This document shows positions 48,327 to 60,974 of a stretch of DNA of 64,000 nucleotides, in pieces. A program made the translations under genes and the position numbers. Location of the stretch: positions 310,001 through 374,000 of the forward strand of contig MU008174.1 of NCBI GenBank assembly GCA_010909165.1. Direction: 5' to 3'. The stretch comes from Anthoceros angustus. Lineage: Eukaryota > Streptophyta > Anthocerotopsida > Anthocerotales > Anthocerotaceae. Numbering within the stretch: position 1 is the stretch's first letter; each line of letters begins with the position of its first letter. Under the pieces are notes generated by a model. It was not told where the DNA came from. It worked only from the letters and a program-made list of their open reading frames with translations, and made no database searches.

Positions 48327-50824
48327 CTATTTAGCTTGTTTCTTCGTTGTCTTGGGCGATGCCTTCGACCGTTTAACAGCTACTACCTGCATAAGAGACG
48401 GTCACTATCAACCTTGACCGGACCGATGGCAAGCATACCCTGGAGTATTTAACGTTCAACTGATATGACGGTCATACCTTGCTCCCTGCTTTACTTGCCC
48501 TGCCCACCTTCACAACTTTTGTCTTCTTTACTACAACTTTCTTCGCCACTTTCTGTACAACAACGGGATTAGGGAAGCTAGAAGTGCAAAAATGCTCAGA
48601 GCATCAACAGCCCCAATCATCCTCACCTGTTTTGTTTGACTTGCTTTCTTGGCCTTCTTTGCAGACTCTACAGATGCAGTACCAACTCCATCGTCCTGAG
48701 CAGGTGGTTGTGTACTTGGTCGGACCCCCTCGTCATCAGACCCCAATGTGAAGCCGTCAAGAGTTCCTGCACTTTCCACGCTGTTTGAGAAACTATCGAC
48801 TCCTAAGCCAGCAGAGCACTTGACCACTGAAATGTAAAAATTGCATGCTATGCAGCTATGAGCCCATTGCAGCAAAATAGGCACCGACCTTCAACCATGG
48901 TCTCATCTTCATGCCTGTTGGTGTCTACCCTAAGCTGCATGAAATCACTCATTACAGCCTCCACCTGTCACGACCAAAGCATCTTACTTCATTTGCCCAT
49001 CTTACTTATCCTCACTGGGCACAGAAAAGCACAAAAGGCACACTGAAGGGGCTGGTCAAGATACAGTCTTTCAAGTAACTGCACGAATCTGTAAGCTTGA
49101 AACAAGATTTGATGCCACACAAACCACACTCTAGTATGAAAACTGTCTATAACCCACCTTTGCCTCATTCGGGCCGATATTCACCTGCAAGAAGATTACT
49201 CTGCATTACTCAAGGCATCCATGACCTTCAAACCTTCGAGCAGATATTGGAAGGGAAAGCTAGAAAGTAAGTTCAATAATCATGCACATTATTCCGGTAG
49301 CTTGCAGAAGGCAGGTAATTCTGATGCTTACCACCATAAATGTACTCGAAGGCACGATGCCAGCTCGGTAAATGACCCCTACACATCAGGTAAAGGAGAT
49401 AATAATGCAACCATAACGTCCAATTTGGGTGATGGTGTCCTGTGGCATATGCATCATGACATTGTAGTACAGTAGATACCTGCCTAAGAGACATATACCT
49501 TTCAGGTCCACAAGAAGTTCATCCGCATTCTTCCCAGAGACAGAGAAGCGGCCAACTGCACCCATGTCTCCACTCAGATCCAGAGAATCCCCCTCACATT
49601 CGACGAGCACCTAGTCCACGACTATTGGAAACAGCATCAGAAACCCTTCTGCGATGCTTCTTCGAAACGAGATTGCTTCCAACAAGAGGTACCACTGACA
49701 GGCATACCTTGGTTAAATGCACTTTCTCAGGGAAAACCAATGGCAAGCACGAAGGCACCTGAGAGTATGCGGAATCGAATCAAGCAGAAGGGTCAGTCTA
49801 GAGGGGGACCAAAGGGTTTCAATAGTTTAAATGACCACTTATCAAAGGTCAGTACCTCACCTTTGCCTTTGCCCGTGGTTCTTGTGAGCCGACAATGTCC
49901 TCCTCATTTTTTAGGTCAGCACCTTCCTCAGTTCCTAAATCGTCAGGCCGGGAGCCCACTATGTCAGATTGAGAAGCGATCACATCAGGTTGAGAGGCAA
50001 CCACGTTCTGTTGAGAGTCCTCAATTTCCCGCTGAGATTCAACCACTTCCACTTCCAGCACAGGAGCTTCAGATTCTTGAGATAGGAGTCTCGCATCAAA
50101 CAGACTACTCAAAGTAGCCTGTCTAAACGACTTTTTAACTGTGCTCTTCTTCTCCTTCGGTACGCTGGGAGGCTTTCCGGAATCCGCTGCAGGATTTCTC
50201 TTCACACTTGCAGAGGACATCCTTGACAGTCCACCCACCCTTGGGCCATCATCATCATCATCATCCAGAATCACAGTCTTATCAGGAGACGGCTGCACCA
50301 CTTCCTTCCGCTTCTTGGAGGGGGGAGCCCCACGTTTGCTACCTGCCTCCTTCCTCTTTGCATTTTCTCTTGGTGTCCCCTCTTTCTTTCCAGAACCTTG
50401 CTTCTGAGAGGACGCTTTCCCAGATAGCTCTGGACTATGAACATTGACCGCGACCCCCACGGAAGACCCGCTTGATTTTCCACCCCGCTCTTCCCTGATA
50501 TCGCTTTTTGCTGAGGAGCTTGAAGGGGACGAGGGTACACTGTAGCTCTCGGGAGCCTGCCAACACATTCAAACACTGATGCCATGGCTGCCAGAGCAAT
50601 CAAATCCATCTCAACAACACAAAGAGCATATACTCCTGAGCTTTACCACAAGAGATGGAACAAGTGAGCCAGATGATGTGCGACACGTTTTTCACAACCC
50701 ACAGCCCACAGCAAGAGCCACAATGTCACAGAGCCAGAAGCATCTGCTCCACAAACCTGGAAGAGCATACCTGGAAGTCACGAAGCCAATCCGGTGATTT
50801 AGGCCGGCCAGTATCTGTGTCCAT
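48327..50824 (-). CDS. BIN4: BIN4, DNA topoisomerase VI-associated protein, 428 aa
   Basis: BIN4 is a plant DNA-binding partner of the topoisomerase VI complex, needed for endoreduplication. Nine exons: 50824-50771, 50556-49861, 49610-49499, 49378-49332, 49184-49158, 48964-48889, 48766-48627, 48552-48478, 48386-48327; total 1287 nt, phases consistent. The start MDTDTGRPKSPDWLRDFQ matches the family's N-terminal PDWL box. A long disordered Ser/Lys/acid region with repeated SQ dipeptides (ASQPDVIASQ) follows. The conserved core is VLVECEGDSLDLSGDMGAVG, then DLKG, YRAGIVPSSTFMVV, NIGPNEAKVEAVMSDF and GTLDGFTLGSDDE, ending in a Lys-rich DNA-binding tail. The nearby MITE lies about 280 bases downstream. 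The gene looks intact and is divergent from the gene at 51803. Confidence 0.95.
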
Positions 50825-51802
50825 AACTCGAGCTTCAAGTGTTTCTCAAAGGACTCATACTCAACCCTGCAGAATCCAGCTCAGCCACGCTCATTCAGAA
50901 GTTGTCTCCGCCTGCCTTGGAGATGCTGGTGCAGCAGCTGAAGCTGAAGCTGCCTCCGCTTCTTTGACTTTCTCAGCCCAGTACTGCGCAAGAGGTGGGC
51001 CAAATATGAAGTGCCCAGACCAGACCCCTATCCTGCTCCACGACCATACTCCAAAACCTCAGTACCTCATCACACCATCATTCAACACTCCAAACCTCAC
51101 CAAACTTCCTCTCCCCATTCTAAGCTGTGCCCACACACTTCCAAGAACCCCCAAGGCGTTATAAGCTACTCCTGATCTTGCAAGCATGCTAAGAAACAAA
51201 AATCTGCTCACGATTCCAAGGACGAAGAACCGCACCCAATGGCGCCCAGCACAAGGGGTACAGGGAGGCGAGGCCGGCGATACATGAAGGACAGAATTAC
51301 ACTTCCCTCGTCCCACCCTCCTGACGTTCTGCTGCCTGAAAAATCTGAGCAGCGACCCAAAAACAATTTCACAGCAGGCAGCAGCGGGCTCCTGTCCGAT
51401 CGGGCCTGGCCTAACCTAAGTCCTCTCGCCGGATTATCGTTCGGGATTCTCGGGGCAGGTGGGAGATTGTCGGAGGTTCTCCATCCTACTGTATTCTATA
51501 GATCAAAACGATCATCTCGAGCAGCCTCGATTTACATACAGTAATCCCCACCAAGAATCTGTTCGTTCCCGACGCAGGCAAACCCAAAACTCGGCGAGGA
51601 TGAAGGCCGCACGCTCGCATAATTGGACGTCTGTTGTTATGAGATTCAAATTGGGTCCGAGGTGGGGCGGGTCAGATCTGCTTCGGAACGCTCTATCAAC
51701 GAGCCAGCGATCAGAGCCGTTCTGAAGGGCGAGGCAAGAAGAAGCCTGGTGTTGTGAGGGCAGCAGACTGGAGCAGGAGGCTGAGGGTGGAGGTTGCTAG
51801 AT

Positions 51803-53053
51803 ATGGGGTCCAACCAGGCCGCCAATGCGGCGGCTCAAGCAGCCAAGACCGGGCTCGGGATTCTCTTCAGCGCAACCAAATCTACCATTAGCGCAGTTGC
51901 AACGGGAGTGTCCATAGCCAGACAGAAGTACGCAGACAAGCATGAATCGGACACGCTGAAAGAGCTGCGAGCCAAGGGCTCTCCCGTGGATGCCATGTTT
52001 GCGGTGCTGAGGAGAATCTACTACTTGTATCTGGCAGGGTACAAGTACGAACTCGCTGCTGCGTCGCAGCAGATTGCGAAACGGCTGGTATGTGCTACAA
52101 ATCCGAAGTTGGATGTTGGAACATGCAGAGGGGAGTAGGATTTGCTTGAGAATGTGAGAGTGGGAGCAGCATTTTAGGCAAAAGCATGCCGAGGTGACAA
52201 GGGCTCCTGCCTATGTGGTCTGTCCATCATCGTGCTGTGTGCGCAGACTGAGCCTGAAAAGTCCAGTGTCCCACTTGATGCAGTAATTGTTGCTGGGCAC
52301 GTGCTGTGTGATGAGGCGCTCAAGTTTGGCGACTTTGAGCAAGGCAAGTTCTCACAAGGTTTGCAAGATTTCGTGAACAAGACGAGGATGGGGAAGGATC
52401 ACTACGACAGGGATATGCTGACGCATGACTTCTACTATGCAGTGCTGCTGTGTAGTGAGGTAAGTATGTGCATGTGTAATGGCATGTGACATGCAAACTT
52501 TGTAGAGACTGCAGGCATCTTGGTTGGGGCGCCTTGCTCGTCGGTTTAACTGGATGTCTGTTATGGCATCAGACGCATGGATCAGACTGGGCTGCAATAG
52601 AGCAGATTTTTCGAGAGGCTGTTGGTCGGCTTGTCGAGTTCACGAGGGGCGCAATCCACGAGGACGGTACAGAAGAGCTGCGGTGAGGGCTTCTCGATGC
52701 CGACATGGTGGAGATGGGTTCAGGTTATTAGCTGTATGTCAGGGACAGGATTTTGGGCTAATTGACGTCTTGCTGCATGCATTGCAGCACGAAAGCAGCA
52801 AAGGCCGTCTTCTCGTATGCGAAAGCTATAAAGACGGCTGGCCAGGAGACTGAACAGAAGAGGCAGAGGGAGCTGAAAGAAGCAGAGATGTTGATGAAGA
52901 AGGAGCAGGAACGGCAATCACGTAAGTGCTGGCCATGGTCACCTGTTTTGCAGCAGAATTTTAGTTGTGACAGCTGCTTTGTCGACTTAAACCTGTGTGT
53001 GTGTCTGCTGTGGGTTCGGTGCAGGCACCGCACCAAGGGTTCACAGACACTAG
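51803..53053 (+). CDS. Unrecognised five-exon protein, about 256 aa, helical with coiled-coil C-terminus
   Basis: Not recognised. Exons: 51803-52087, 52247-52459, 52573-52682, 52788-52921 and a short last exon 53025-53053. All have GT-AG borders and consistent phase. The N-terminus MGSNQAANAAAQAAKTGLGI is Ala-rich and helical, followed by a Thr/Ser/Ala segment that could lie on a membrane (FSATKSTISAVATG). The middle holds conserved-looking helical stretches (MFAVLRRIYYLYLAGYKYEL, DAVIVAGHVLCDEALKFGDF). The end is a charged coiled coil (TEQKRQRELKEAEMLMKKEQ). No signal peptide is evident. The last exon is the weakest part; an alternative acceptor near 53141 is possible. It is divergent from BIN4 with about 980 bases between starts. 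Confidence 0.7.
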
Positions 53054-53744
53054 ATTTCGTCAGTGTCCACTCACCATAGCCACTTTGCCTGATTACATGT
53101 CATGTTCCTTGTGATGCTTCTCATTTCTGATACTAGAGGCAAGTGGCTCGAGGCCACATTGAATGTGAGTTGCGCGAGAGGTGAAGGAAAGCAGGGCTCA
53201 AGATCATGGCTGCTGGAGAGAAGCCAGTTGGAGGAGTGCCTCCCTATGAGACCAAGGATCGACCTGTGGAGGATGGGAGGATGGAGCCAATGGCAAAACG
53301 AAGAGCAACTGATAGAATTCATCCGCTAAAAATGTCACTGCCCGCTAGAGGAATTAGTCAGTCTGTATATTGGCAAGATGATGGTTTCAATAAATATGTC
53401 GTATGCATCTGGAATGCCCTGGTGCCTTCCGTGAGGAGAAATGTGTTTCCGTGATGATGTCAAGCTGCTCTCATCTAGGCGTGCTGTTGGCTGAGATAGC
53501 CATGCATTTCCGAGTCTAAGTCCTAAGACCTCTACCAGTGATCATCTCTCCAGACTCCTGTACATGAAGAGCCTATAACCAATCCTCAAGAAGGACGTTG
53601 AAGTAAAAAGCTGGGAAATCTGGAATCGCCCAAGGAACCGGGTTTTCAAGCAAATGTTGATCACCTCCTGCCACGGGGAGCCACTCGAGCGCCCGGCCCT
53701 GCAAAATGTGCAACGGAATGAGAGTTGGTAGGAACGCCTGTGGA

Positions 53745-56600
53745 TCAGCAGGTTGTATGTGCGCTTGAACCTTGAAGCCGCTGGGCGTAACGTACTCGTC
53801 TGCCTTGATGACCTTGAGGTGGGTTCATATGTGCTTCCACCTTGGGGCCAATCTCACGATTCAGAATGCTGGGCTCGTCTTTGGCAACCTCCTGTATGGC
53901 AGCGTCTTTTACAGTCTTGAGGACCTCATCCACCTTCTCCTAAAGTGAGCAGCAGAGAATGTGAGTGCATTGCATACCCTTTCAGAGATATGTAAGCTGG
54001 CAAGTCTCTTACCTCGTCCCAGAGACCACATTTGGAGCAAGTTCTACAGGGCTCGTTGGGCTGCATTCGGGCATGCTGCACCACAACATTTTAGGTCTCA
54101 ATCACAAACAAGGGCCAAAAGCAGATAGGCACTGGAACACTGCAGAACAATTGAGTTACCTGGCAAAAGTGGTCATAATCATTAATTGTCTTCCGACACA
54201 GGTAGCACATAGCTCGCCCACACCTGCACACAACCTGAGAACCCCCCACATAAGACTGTGCGTACATCTACTTCAGGACATCAGAACAGGTCAGCATGCA
54301 TGACTAGCTGACCTTGTTGCAGCCATCGGCTTTCACAAGCTCCGCTTTGCATGCGGTACACACTCTGATGATAGCCTTTGACATGGCCTGAGAGTACACA
54401 ATCAGGTCAGTTCCAGTTTTGCAATTGTGCTCCGATGTGCACTTCAACGTGCGACGAAGGGATGGGAACCAATCCACAAACAAATCCAGGAATCAGTCCA
54501 CTTGCCTCCTCAATACGCCGACGATGTGAGGTTTCTGTAACCTGTAGGGAGAAGAGTAAAGAGTTACTGTAGGCTCTGTATCAGGAACAGCAGGACCTGA
54601 TTTTTGAACCAAGAGGTGCTTAACATGTCAATACCTTCCGCGTTGAGATTTGAGCATACCTTCTCTACCTCCTCACAGCGTAGTGGGAGGTGGTCTGGTT
54701 CCTTGCAGAACAGGCATGAAGCCTGGTTCACGAACAGTGAGTAAGCACAGTATTAGTATTCATGACAACGAATGAAAACAGACACAAACACAAGCCAGCA
54801 AACCTTGCCAACAGTGAAAGCCCAGCTTTGTCACCTTTCTACATTGACTATTGGGGCAGTATAGAACTTTCATGTCGGCCTCAACTTCAACTGCCAAGTT
54901 ACAGGAAGGGCAATACATCTGCCAAGCGACACAATAGTTGGAATGGTGCTACAGAAAAGAGCTAAGCCGAGCATACAGCACAGGATATCTATCAGAAATT
55001 CTCAAGGACGAGGCAGCAAGCACCACGCCAAACCTCATGTGGTGTTTTCATTTGAGCATTAAGTGGCACAGACAGTGTTTGTGGTAAGCACCACTGTCTG
55101 TGGTGAGCACCACTGCACAGACAGTGGAGCTTACCAATACTTTTCATACAAACAATTTTACAGTGATAAATAACTCACCAGCCTTTCAATCTTGGCACGG
55201 GCTACTGAATCCTCAGCCTGTCGCTGCTCATACTTTATGAGCAGATCTCCGGGAAGAGCTCGATTGAGCTATACATAACAGCACCACAAAAGGCAAAGTA
55301 TTAGCCCCCATCAGACATGACATGATGGCCTATGCAGGCAATACTTCCTACCTCAGAAAGCGGAAATGACTCTTCACAGCCACTGGTATCCATGCAGGGC
55401 AGTGAGCCGCACGCTTTGACGCCCCCAAAAATAGACTCTTCTACTCGCCTCCGCAAACACCCAAAGCAAAAAAGGTGCCCATCAGCGCACTGCACACCAT
55501 TGACACAGACAAAAAACTTTCAGAACCCATTGCCACCAACATCATGTATAGAGTACTATCCAGAACATTAGACTGTGACACAGAATAGACCAAAGAGGTA
55601 CCTGCACCATTTCCTCAAATGGAAGGTCAGCACAGCAACACCCACACTCTATAACGTGGGAGCCACTATGAGATCCTTCTTCATTGCCGATCTGGCCCAG
55701 TGACTGAGACAGTTCGTCCTTCAGACTAGCGAATTCCTTCTGAAAACGTAGGCATTCTTTTGCCACACCATTCTGGGTAATTACCCTAGGTTTCTTCAGA
55801 AGATTAAGCCTCCCATTCGGCAGCCACCTGACTCGTCCTGTCTCTGGCTCTGACAAGAGAAACAATCAGTAACCCAAAACGCCAATCCCAAAACAGACCC
55901 TACATCCATCTCTACTTCAATCATAAAAACTCACAGACCAGTAATGAAGGACCAGAAAGGAAAGCACGCTACCATTCACTGCCGCACCCGGATATTCAAT
56001 GGCAGTAGCCCTCTGATACTCCGCCTGAACAGCCCTGAATGCCGGGGCAAGTCTTCCTCCATGTTCAGCCAAAGCATCATTCAAATCAGGTAGTCGTGCT
56101 CGCGGGAACCTCCCTCTCAGAAATTCCATGCAATGCTCCTCATACAACTTCTGTTGTTCCCCAGCCCCAGACTCTGCCTCTGTACCGACATCACCCTCCT
56201 CAGAATCCGAAAGACAGTAGGGCTGCTCTGCTGTCCCTAATTGGCCAGCACCTCGGGGAGCCCCCGACGCCTCTCCACGCTCCCGAACATACTTCGCGAC
56301 CTGTCTCACAACTTCACCCTCGTTATAACGCTCCGACAAAGGATACAGAAGCGTCGACAATACCTCGGACCTCACCTTCGGGAACTCCGTCCTCAATCCA
56401 CGGCCCCGAGACTTGGCCGTGGTTCTGGAGGACGACTCAGCTCCATCGCTACTGGATCCTCCACGCAGATCATGGTTTAGGTCAAACCTGGGACGCTTGC
56501 CCTGACCAGCCCAGGACTGCTCCACTTCCACCTTATGCTTCCCTTTGTCACGCTTCCGACTCCTGCCTTCACGATTACTGCAAAAATCAGCAGTGGCCAT
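53745..56600 (-). CDS. RBR-type E3 ubiquitin ligase, RNF216/TRIAD3-like, about 564 aa
   Basis: RBR ligases pass ubiquitin from E2 to a RING2 cysteine and then to substrate. Exons: 56600-55973, 55849-55602, 55489-55352, 55268-55179, 54918-54835, 54722-54660, 54541-54506, 54387-54313, 54234-54160, 54075-54013, 53939-53745; phases agree throughout. The N-terminal 210 residues are disordered and basic. Then come RING1 ([27 protein letters not shown]), a linker [20 protein letters not shown] ([27 protein letters not shown]) and RING2 ([30 protein letters not shown]), with the candidate catalytic Cys in DGCNK-VVC. The tail [10 protein letters not shown] is typical of RNF216. Intron 7 appears to use a GC donor. 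The C-terminal end may be frameshifted near 53820. Confidence 0.88.
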
Positions 56601-57480
56601 TCCTGCACACCTCCACCAACACAAACGAATTCTCCTAGAGGCTCCCCAGCCTCAGGCCTCCGGCACAGGCCCGGGGGCCTGCCGTCACCCGGCCTCACAC
56701 CTCGACCGTAACTGGAAATCTTTCAATTCTCAGCCTCCATATTCGGCTCTCCAGCACCGCCTGTACTTCCAAATTCGTCTTCCTCGCATCTGCAACCAGG
56801 TCCGAGCTTGTCCCAAGCCTCAAACTAAGTTTGTGCGAAATTCAAAACTCCCCTTCCAGCAATTCTGATAGGCAGCGACGATCCTTCAGCCTCCATGCAA
56901 TTCGAGCAGCCGCAAATCCGAAGACTGACAGTTTCCTGCCGCTTTCAGCTCAGAGGCTGGAGCAGCGAGCTGCATGTCCAGGCAGGGGGCCAACGAAACC
57001 TTTGCGCACTGCAAGAGTGCAACATTGCGCCCAGGCTCGTCCCGGCAGAGGCCAGTGAACCGGCCCGACAGAGGACAGCTTGTAACCGACCTAGGACATC
57101 ATGGCGTTGCAGCCAATTCCGCAATCGGCCTGACACTCCCGCAGATGTACACTCTGAGACCCAAGCGGGCTGTGCGTTAAAAATTGGATTCAACCGTTCG
57201 TGATCGGCTGTTATAGCATCAGTCGTGGATTCAACTTTTCCGGCAGCTGCAGGACCGGACTGTTTAGGATCCACACTGAATCTCAAAGCCTTTTAATTTT
57301 CTTGTTATATATCTGGAAAACAACGTGTACCTACCCCTCTCGAATCAGGGCCACGTCAGGCTCCTGCCAACAGCGAGAATAGCGAAACAAGGTCTATCAC
57401 ACCAGCGGACAACATGGAGACCAATCAGGCTTCTCCGATGGCGAAGAATATGAAACATGGCAGGGTCTTAAAACACCGGA
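56601..57480. other. Upstream region of the RBR gene, no gene supported
   Basis: GC-rich sequence with several short open frames on both strands and no recognisable motif. It probably holds the promoter and 5' UTR of the RBR gene. Confidence 0.4.
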
Positions 57481-58037
57481 GGTGATCTTTATTTAAAAAA
57501 TAATAAAATAAGTATTTATAAAAAATCATTCTAAAAAAAAGGAGGAGAGTACACATTATCCGGGCCCATGATAGATGAGAAGGATTTATGAAGGCTACCC
57601 TTCAACAACATGGTAGGATCTATTAGAAGGATTTATGAAGGCCAAGGAAACCCATCGAGAAGGGTAAAACAGGGGATCTTTGATGTTGGATTGTCCATTC
57701 AATGAGGAGTTTAATAAAATTAAAGAAAATTTAATTATTATTATCCCTGAAGATCGGAGTCTCTTATTGGTGCATTGTGGACAATAAACAAGAAGTCCAA
57801 GCGTCCAATCAGGGTCTACCAACAACGCATACACGCATTGAAGTCTTTATTGGTGCATTGCAGACCATACAAGGAGGTCACACAAGTCTAATAACCCTAA
57901 GCCCTAAGTCACTTAACTCCACTTAAGTGCGAGATCCTTCCAAGGATCTAGCGAGCCACTTGATTGCAAGGGCTTCCCGGCATCTAGAACACTTCCCTTG
58001 GATACTACTATGGTATCGTGATGAAAACGATTAGTCT

Positions 58038-58165
58038 GATACCCTAAACCCTAGACCCTAAATCTTAAACCCTAAACTCTAAACCTTAAACCCAAAGTCT
58101 CGTGATGATGTTGAAATATAAAATCCAGAACGGATAAATTATTAAATCATAAACCCTAAATCCTC
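58038..58165. repeat. Degenerate plant telomere-type repeats (CCCTAAA), interstitial
   Basis: CCCTAAACCCTAGACCCTAA, followed by AACCCTAAACT, AACCTTAAACCC and, later, AAACCCTAAATCC. These match the plant telomere unit with substitutions. The stretch is short and flanked by ordinary AT-rich sequence. The rest of 57480-58950 shows short direct repeats (GAAGGATTTATGAAGGC; TTATTGGTGCATTG) and no supported gene. Confidence 0.7.
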
Positions 58166-58959
58166 GACCCTAATTGTTGAACTCGATATAACGGGGGTGG
58201 AAGAACTCATTTTATGGCCCGTTCTTTGAAGGAGTGTGGATAAAGGAGCTCACGTCGCAACCCTTTCACATGTACATAAGCAACGTGGTTGGAGTGCGGA
58301 TAAGCTGCAGCAATGGTATGATGGAATTTGAGCGTTTCGTTCCAACTTTGAAAATTACGTGCAGGTATTCAAAGTGGTCAGGATTATTTTGAGAATTTCA
58401 CAATGGAGAACCATTTGGCAAAAGACTACATATGGAACATTTTCTTCGGGGTTTTGTTGACCGATCTCCTTCGCAGAAAGTTGATGCATAGGTGTAAATA
58501 TGAATTTGGTTTGCTACGTTATCCATTCGTCCACAATTGATTTATTAATGCTACGTTATCCATTCGTTACCAGCCCACAATTAATTTATTGATCTACACT
58601 AGCAAATCTGCTCACCGAAGAGACTTACAAGAAACGCTTGAAATGATCACTTGGTTCACATTAACTTATCTGCTCTGAGTCAGTCCCCCAATAGAGGAGT
58701 AATGATATATTTCCAGGAAATGTAACAAGAAAATCACTTTGATCGGAGCTCATTGAATACCTTGCAAGATATAAAAATTTCAATTAAAATGTATCAATTT
58801 TCTTAGAGTAAGACGTTGAGGTGCAAGGCTTTCTACAACTAAGAGAGACCTCGGGATACAAGACTTTTTACCTGTAGGTCTCTCAAAGTTTTTTTGGTGG
58901 ACACTTTATGTTTAAAAAAAAGTGATGAAAATTTCATCTTGGGCAAGACTTTTGACCTG

Positions 58960-59280
58960 TAGCTCTCTCACAGTTTTGGGTGTGAGACCTTGAGGTGCAA
59001 CGCTTTCTACAACTGAGAGAGACCTCGGGGTACAAGGCTTTTTTTTCCTGTAGCTCTCTCAAAGTTTTGGGTGTGAGACCTTGAGGTGCAAGGCTTTCTA
59101 CAACTGAGAGAGACCTCGGGGTACAAGGCTTTTTTTCCTGTAGCTCTCTCAAAGTTTTGGGTGTGAGACCTTGAGGTGCAAGACTTTCTACAACTGAGAG
59201 AGACCTCGGGGTACAAGACTTTTTTTCCTGTAGCTCTCTCAAAGTTTTGGGTGTGAGACCTTGAGGTGCAAGACGTTCTG
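58960..59280. repeat. About 90-bp tandem repeat, nearly four copies
   Basis: Copies start near 58972, 59063, 59153 and 59242 with GTTTTGGGTGTGAGACCTTG, then CTACAACTGAGAGAGACCTC and a T-run. Ninety bases keep one minus frame open as a 30-residue repeat (SLSVVESLAPQGLTPK), which I regard as incidental. A diverged copy lies at 58810-58920. Confidence 0.9.
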
Positions 59281-59649
59281 GCTACATTTCTCAGTAATGC
59301 CGAAACCTTGATTTATGGACTATAACGGCTCTGGCTGATGAACTTTGAATACTGCTACGAAATGTGGAAAAGGGTCCTGTTAATACCCACAGCAATGTGC
59401 CTTGAGCGATGAAAGCCGGCCCGCTCATTGCCCCAGCAATATCCTGAACACAGACCACCAGGCCTGAGAGATTGTGGTCTCCTCTGTATATGTCACTCCA
59501 CATCTCCAAACTGTTCGTTGCGTATGGCACGAACAATGATTTCTTTGGTGTATTTTCCATGATTCCTCGGTCATCAATTCCTCGAATATGTGTTGTGCTT
59601 GATCTCCAAGAGCTTCCTCGGCATTTCTTCATGCGCTAACATTGTACTT

Positions 59650-60974
59650 GCAGGAGTTGCTGATGCTGATGTTCTTGTGTACTGCTTCTGCGTTCTCACA
59701 GGAGCACTAGCATTACGCATGCATGTCCAGGATGCTGCAGGTGGCGGAGAACCTGGACTTGAATATGAGGTGCTGCTGATGCTCGCAGAGCCAAGGCAGG
59801 GGGCCCTGTTTACTGGTTGTGTTTCCCGATTATCACCTAATTACAGCCCTGATCACATGGTAACGGAGTATTCTGTGTGGGACAGTAGGTGGCCTAACAT
59901 CGCACAACGCGTCTTGAGGCAAGAGCGTGGAGAATCTGCTGCCTGCACATGCAGTCTGTCCAGTGTGAGCTTGGTATATCGAGGAGCGGAAAGAGCGCGT
60001 CCGTTTGGAGCCGGCTGCAAAGGGAGACTGCGTGAGCCGAATGGACAATGGACACATGAAAAGGACTCACCGGACCACAGCCTCAGAGAAGCCGAGACAC
60101 TGGGTAAGGCACTGCCGGCTTCCCAGCAATGCAGCATGGGGGTCGGCACACGTGCCGCCCCTTGGTTGTCGAGCTGCGAGGGTGTAGGCTGCAGATGCTG
60201 TGAGCTAGAGAGTTGTGTTGCCCTGCCGGCTCTTTTCTTTGGCAATTCTTCATCTTCCTTAGGTTGAGTGAAAGGCGGTAGAGAATGACGCAATGGTGCA
60301 ACGTGTGCTGGAATTTGCAAGCAGAAGGCTGTCTGAGGAGACGTTGCTGCAGATGCAAGTGCTGCAGGGGGTGGGAGTGAAGGTGTCGCCGGAGGCTTTA
60401 GTCCCTGGCAGCGGCTCGGAGGAAGTTTACCAGTCCGCTGTACCAGGATTTCGGTCATCCTTCATCTTTCCTCTAGGGACTGCCCTTGTTTTGTTCGTCA
60501 TTTTCGGTATCAGTGCATTCTTTTCATGCTGCCATCACTGGGCGTGGCCCATGCGCAGCGGGTTGGTGCGGAGAACTGGCCAGCAGGACGGTGACACCCC
60601 GCCTCTTCTTCGAGCTCCGGCAAGTGAGATACAAGCACTGTACAGGGACTCCCCTTTCTTGTCCCGACAAGGCTCCTCGTGCAGGATGCAGGTGTGTGGT
60701 TGCAGCTGGTCATGTGAACCATCTCTTCATCTAGGTTCTTTCCGAAGATCTTGTGTGTGTGGTGGAAACGTTCCGTTCTCTTTTGTGCTGTTGAGAAGCG
60801 TTGGTTTGGCAATGCTGGCATTGTTCTGTGCAGGTGGAGAAGAGCTGCCCGGTGCTCATGCCTGGGGACGACGTCCCTCAGTATGTAGCCTGGCCCACAC
60901 CACTGTCTTTACACATGGCTCACTTGGAATCCCTGCACCCGACCAAGCTCGACTCGGCTGCATCCCACCACTAG
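59650..60974 (+). CDS. Unrecognised multi-exon gene, incomplete model
   Basis: Not recognised. Acceptor-like sequences near 59654 and 59700 lead into a frame with protein-like sequence (HVQDAAGGGEPGLEYE, LFTGCVSRLSPNYSPDHM, SVWDSRWPNIAQRVLRQERG) running to a GT donor at 60104. The next acceptor (exon start 60282) joins in phase to ENDAMVQRVLEFASRRLSEE, TLLQMQVLQGVGVKVSPEAL. A final exon after CTGTGCAG near 60830 reads VEKSCPVLMPGDDVPQYVAW and stops at TAG 60972-60974. The exons between about 60440 and 60830, and the true start, could not be fixed. No membrane segment is certain. The phase-matched join at 60103/60282 is the best support for coding. Confidence 0.5.

Noticed and set aside
59291-59632. 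113-codon minus frame with protein-like stretches (SDIYRGDHNLSGLVVCVQ)
   Set aside because: No recognisable family, no partner exons and next to tandem repeats. Kept only as a weak possibility of a transposon fragment.
59853-60458. 201-codon minus frame
   Set aside because: Low-complexity Pro/Ser/Leu sequence opposite the plus-strand gene, whose exons join in phase.
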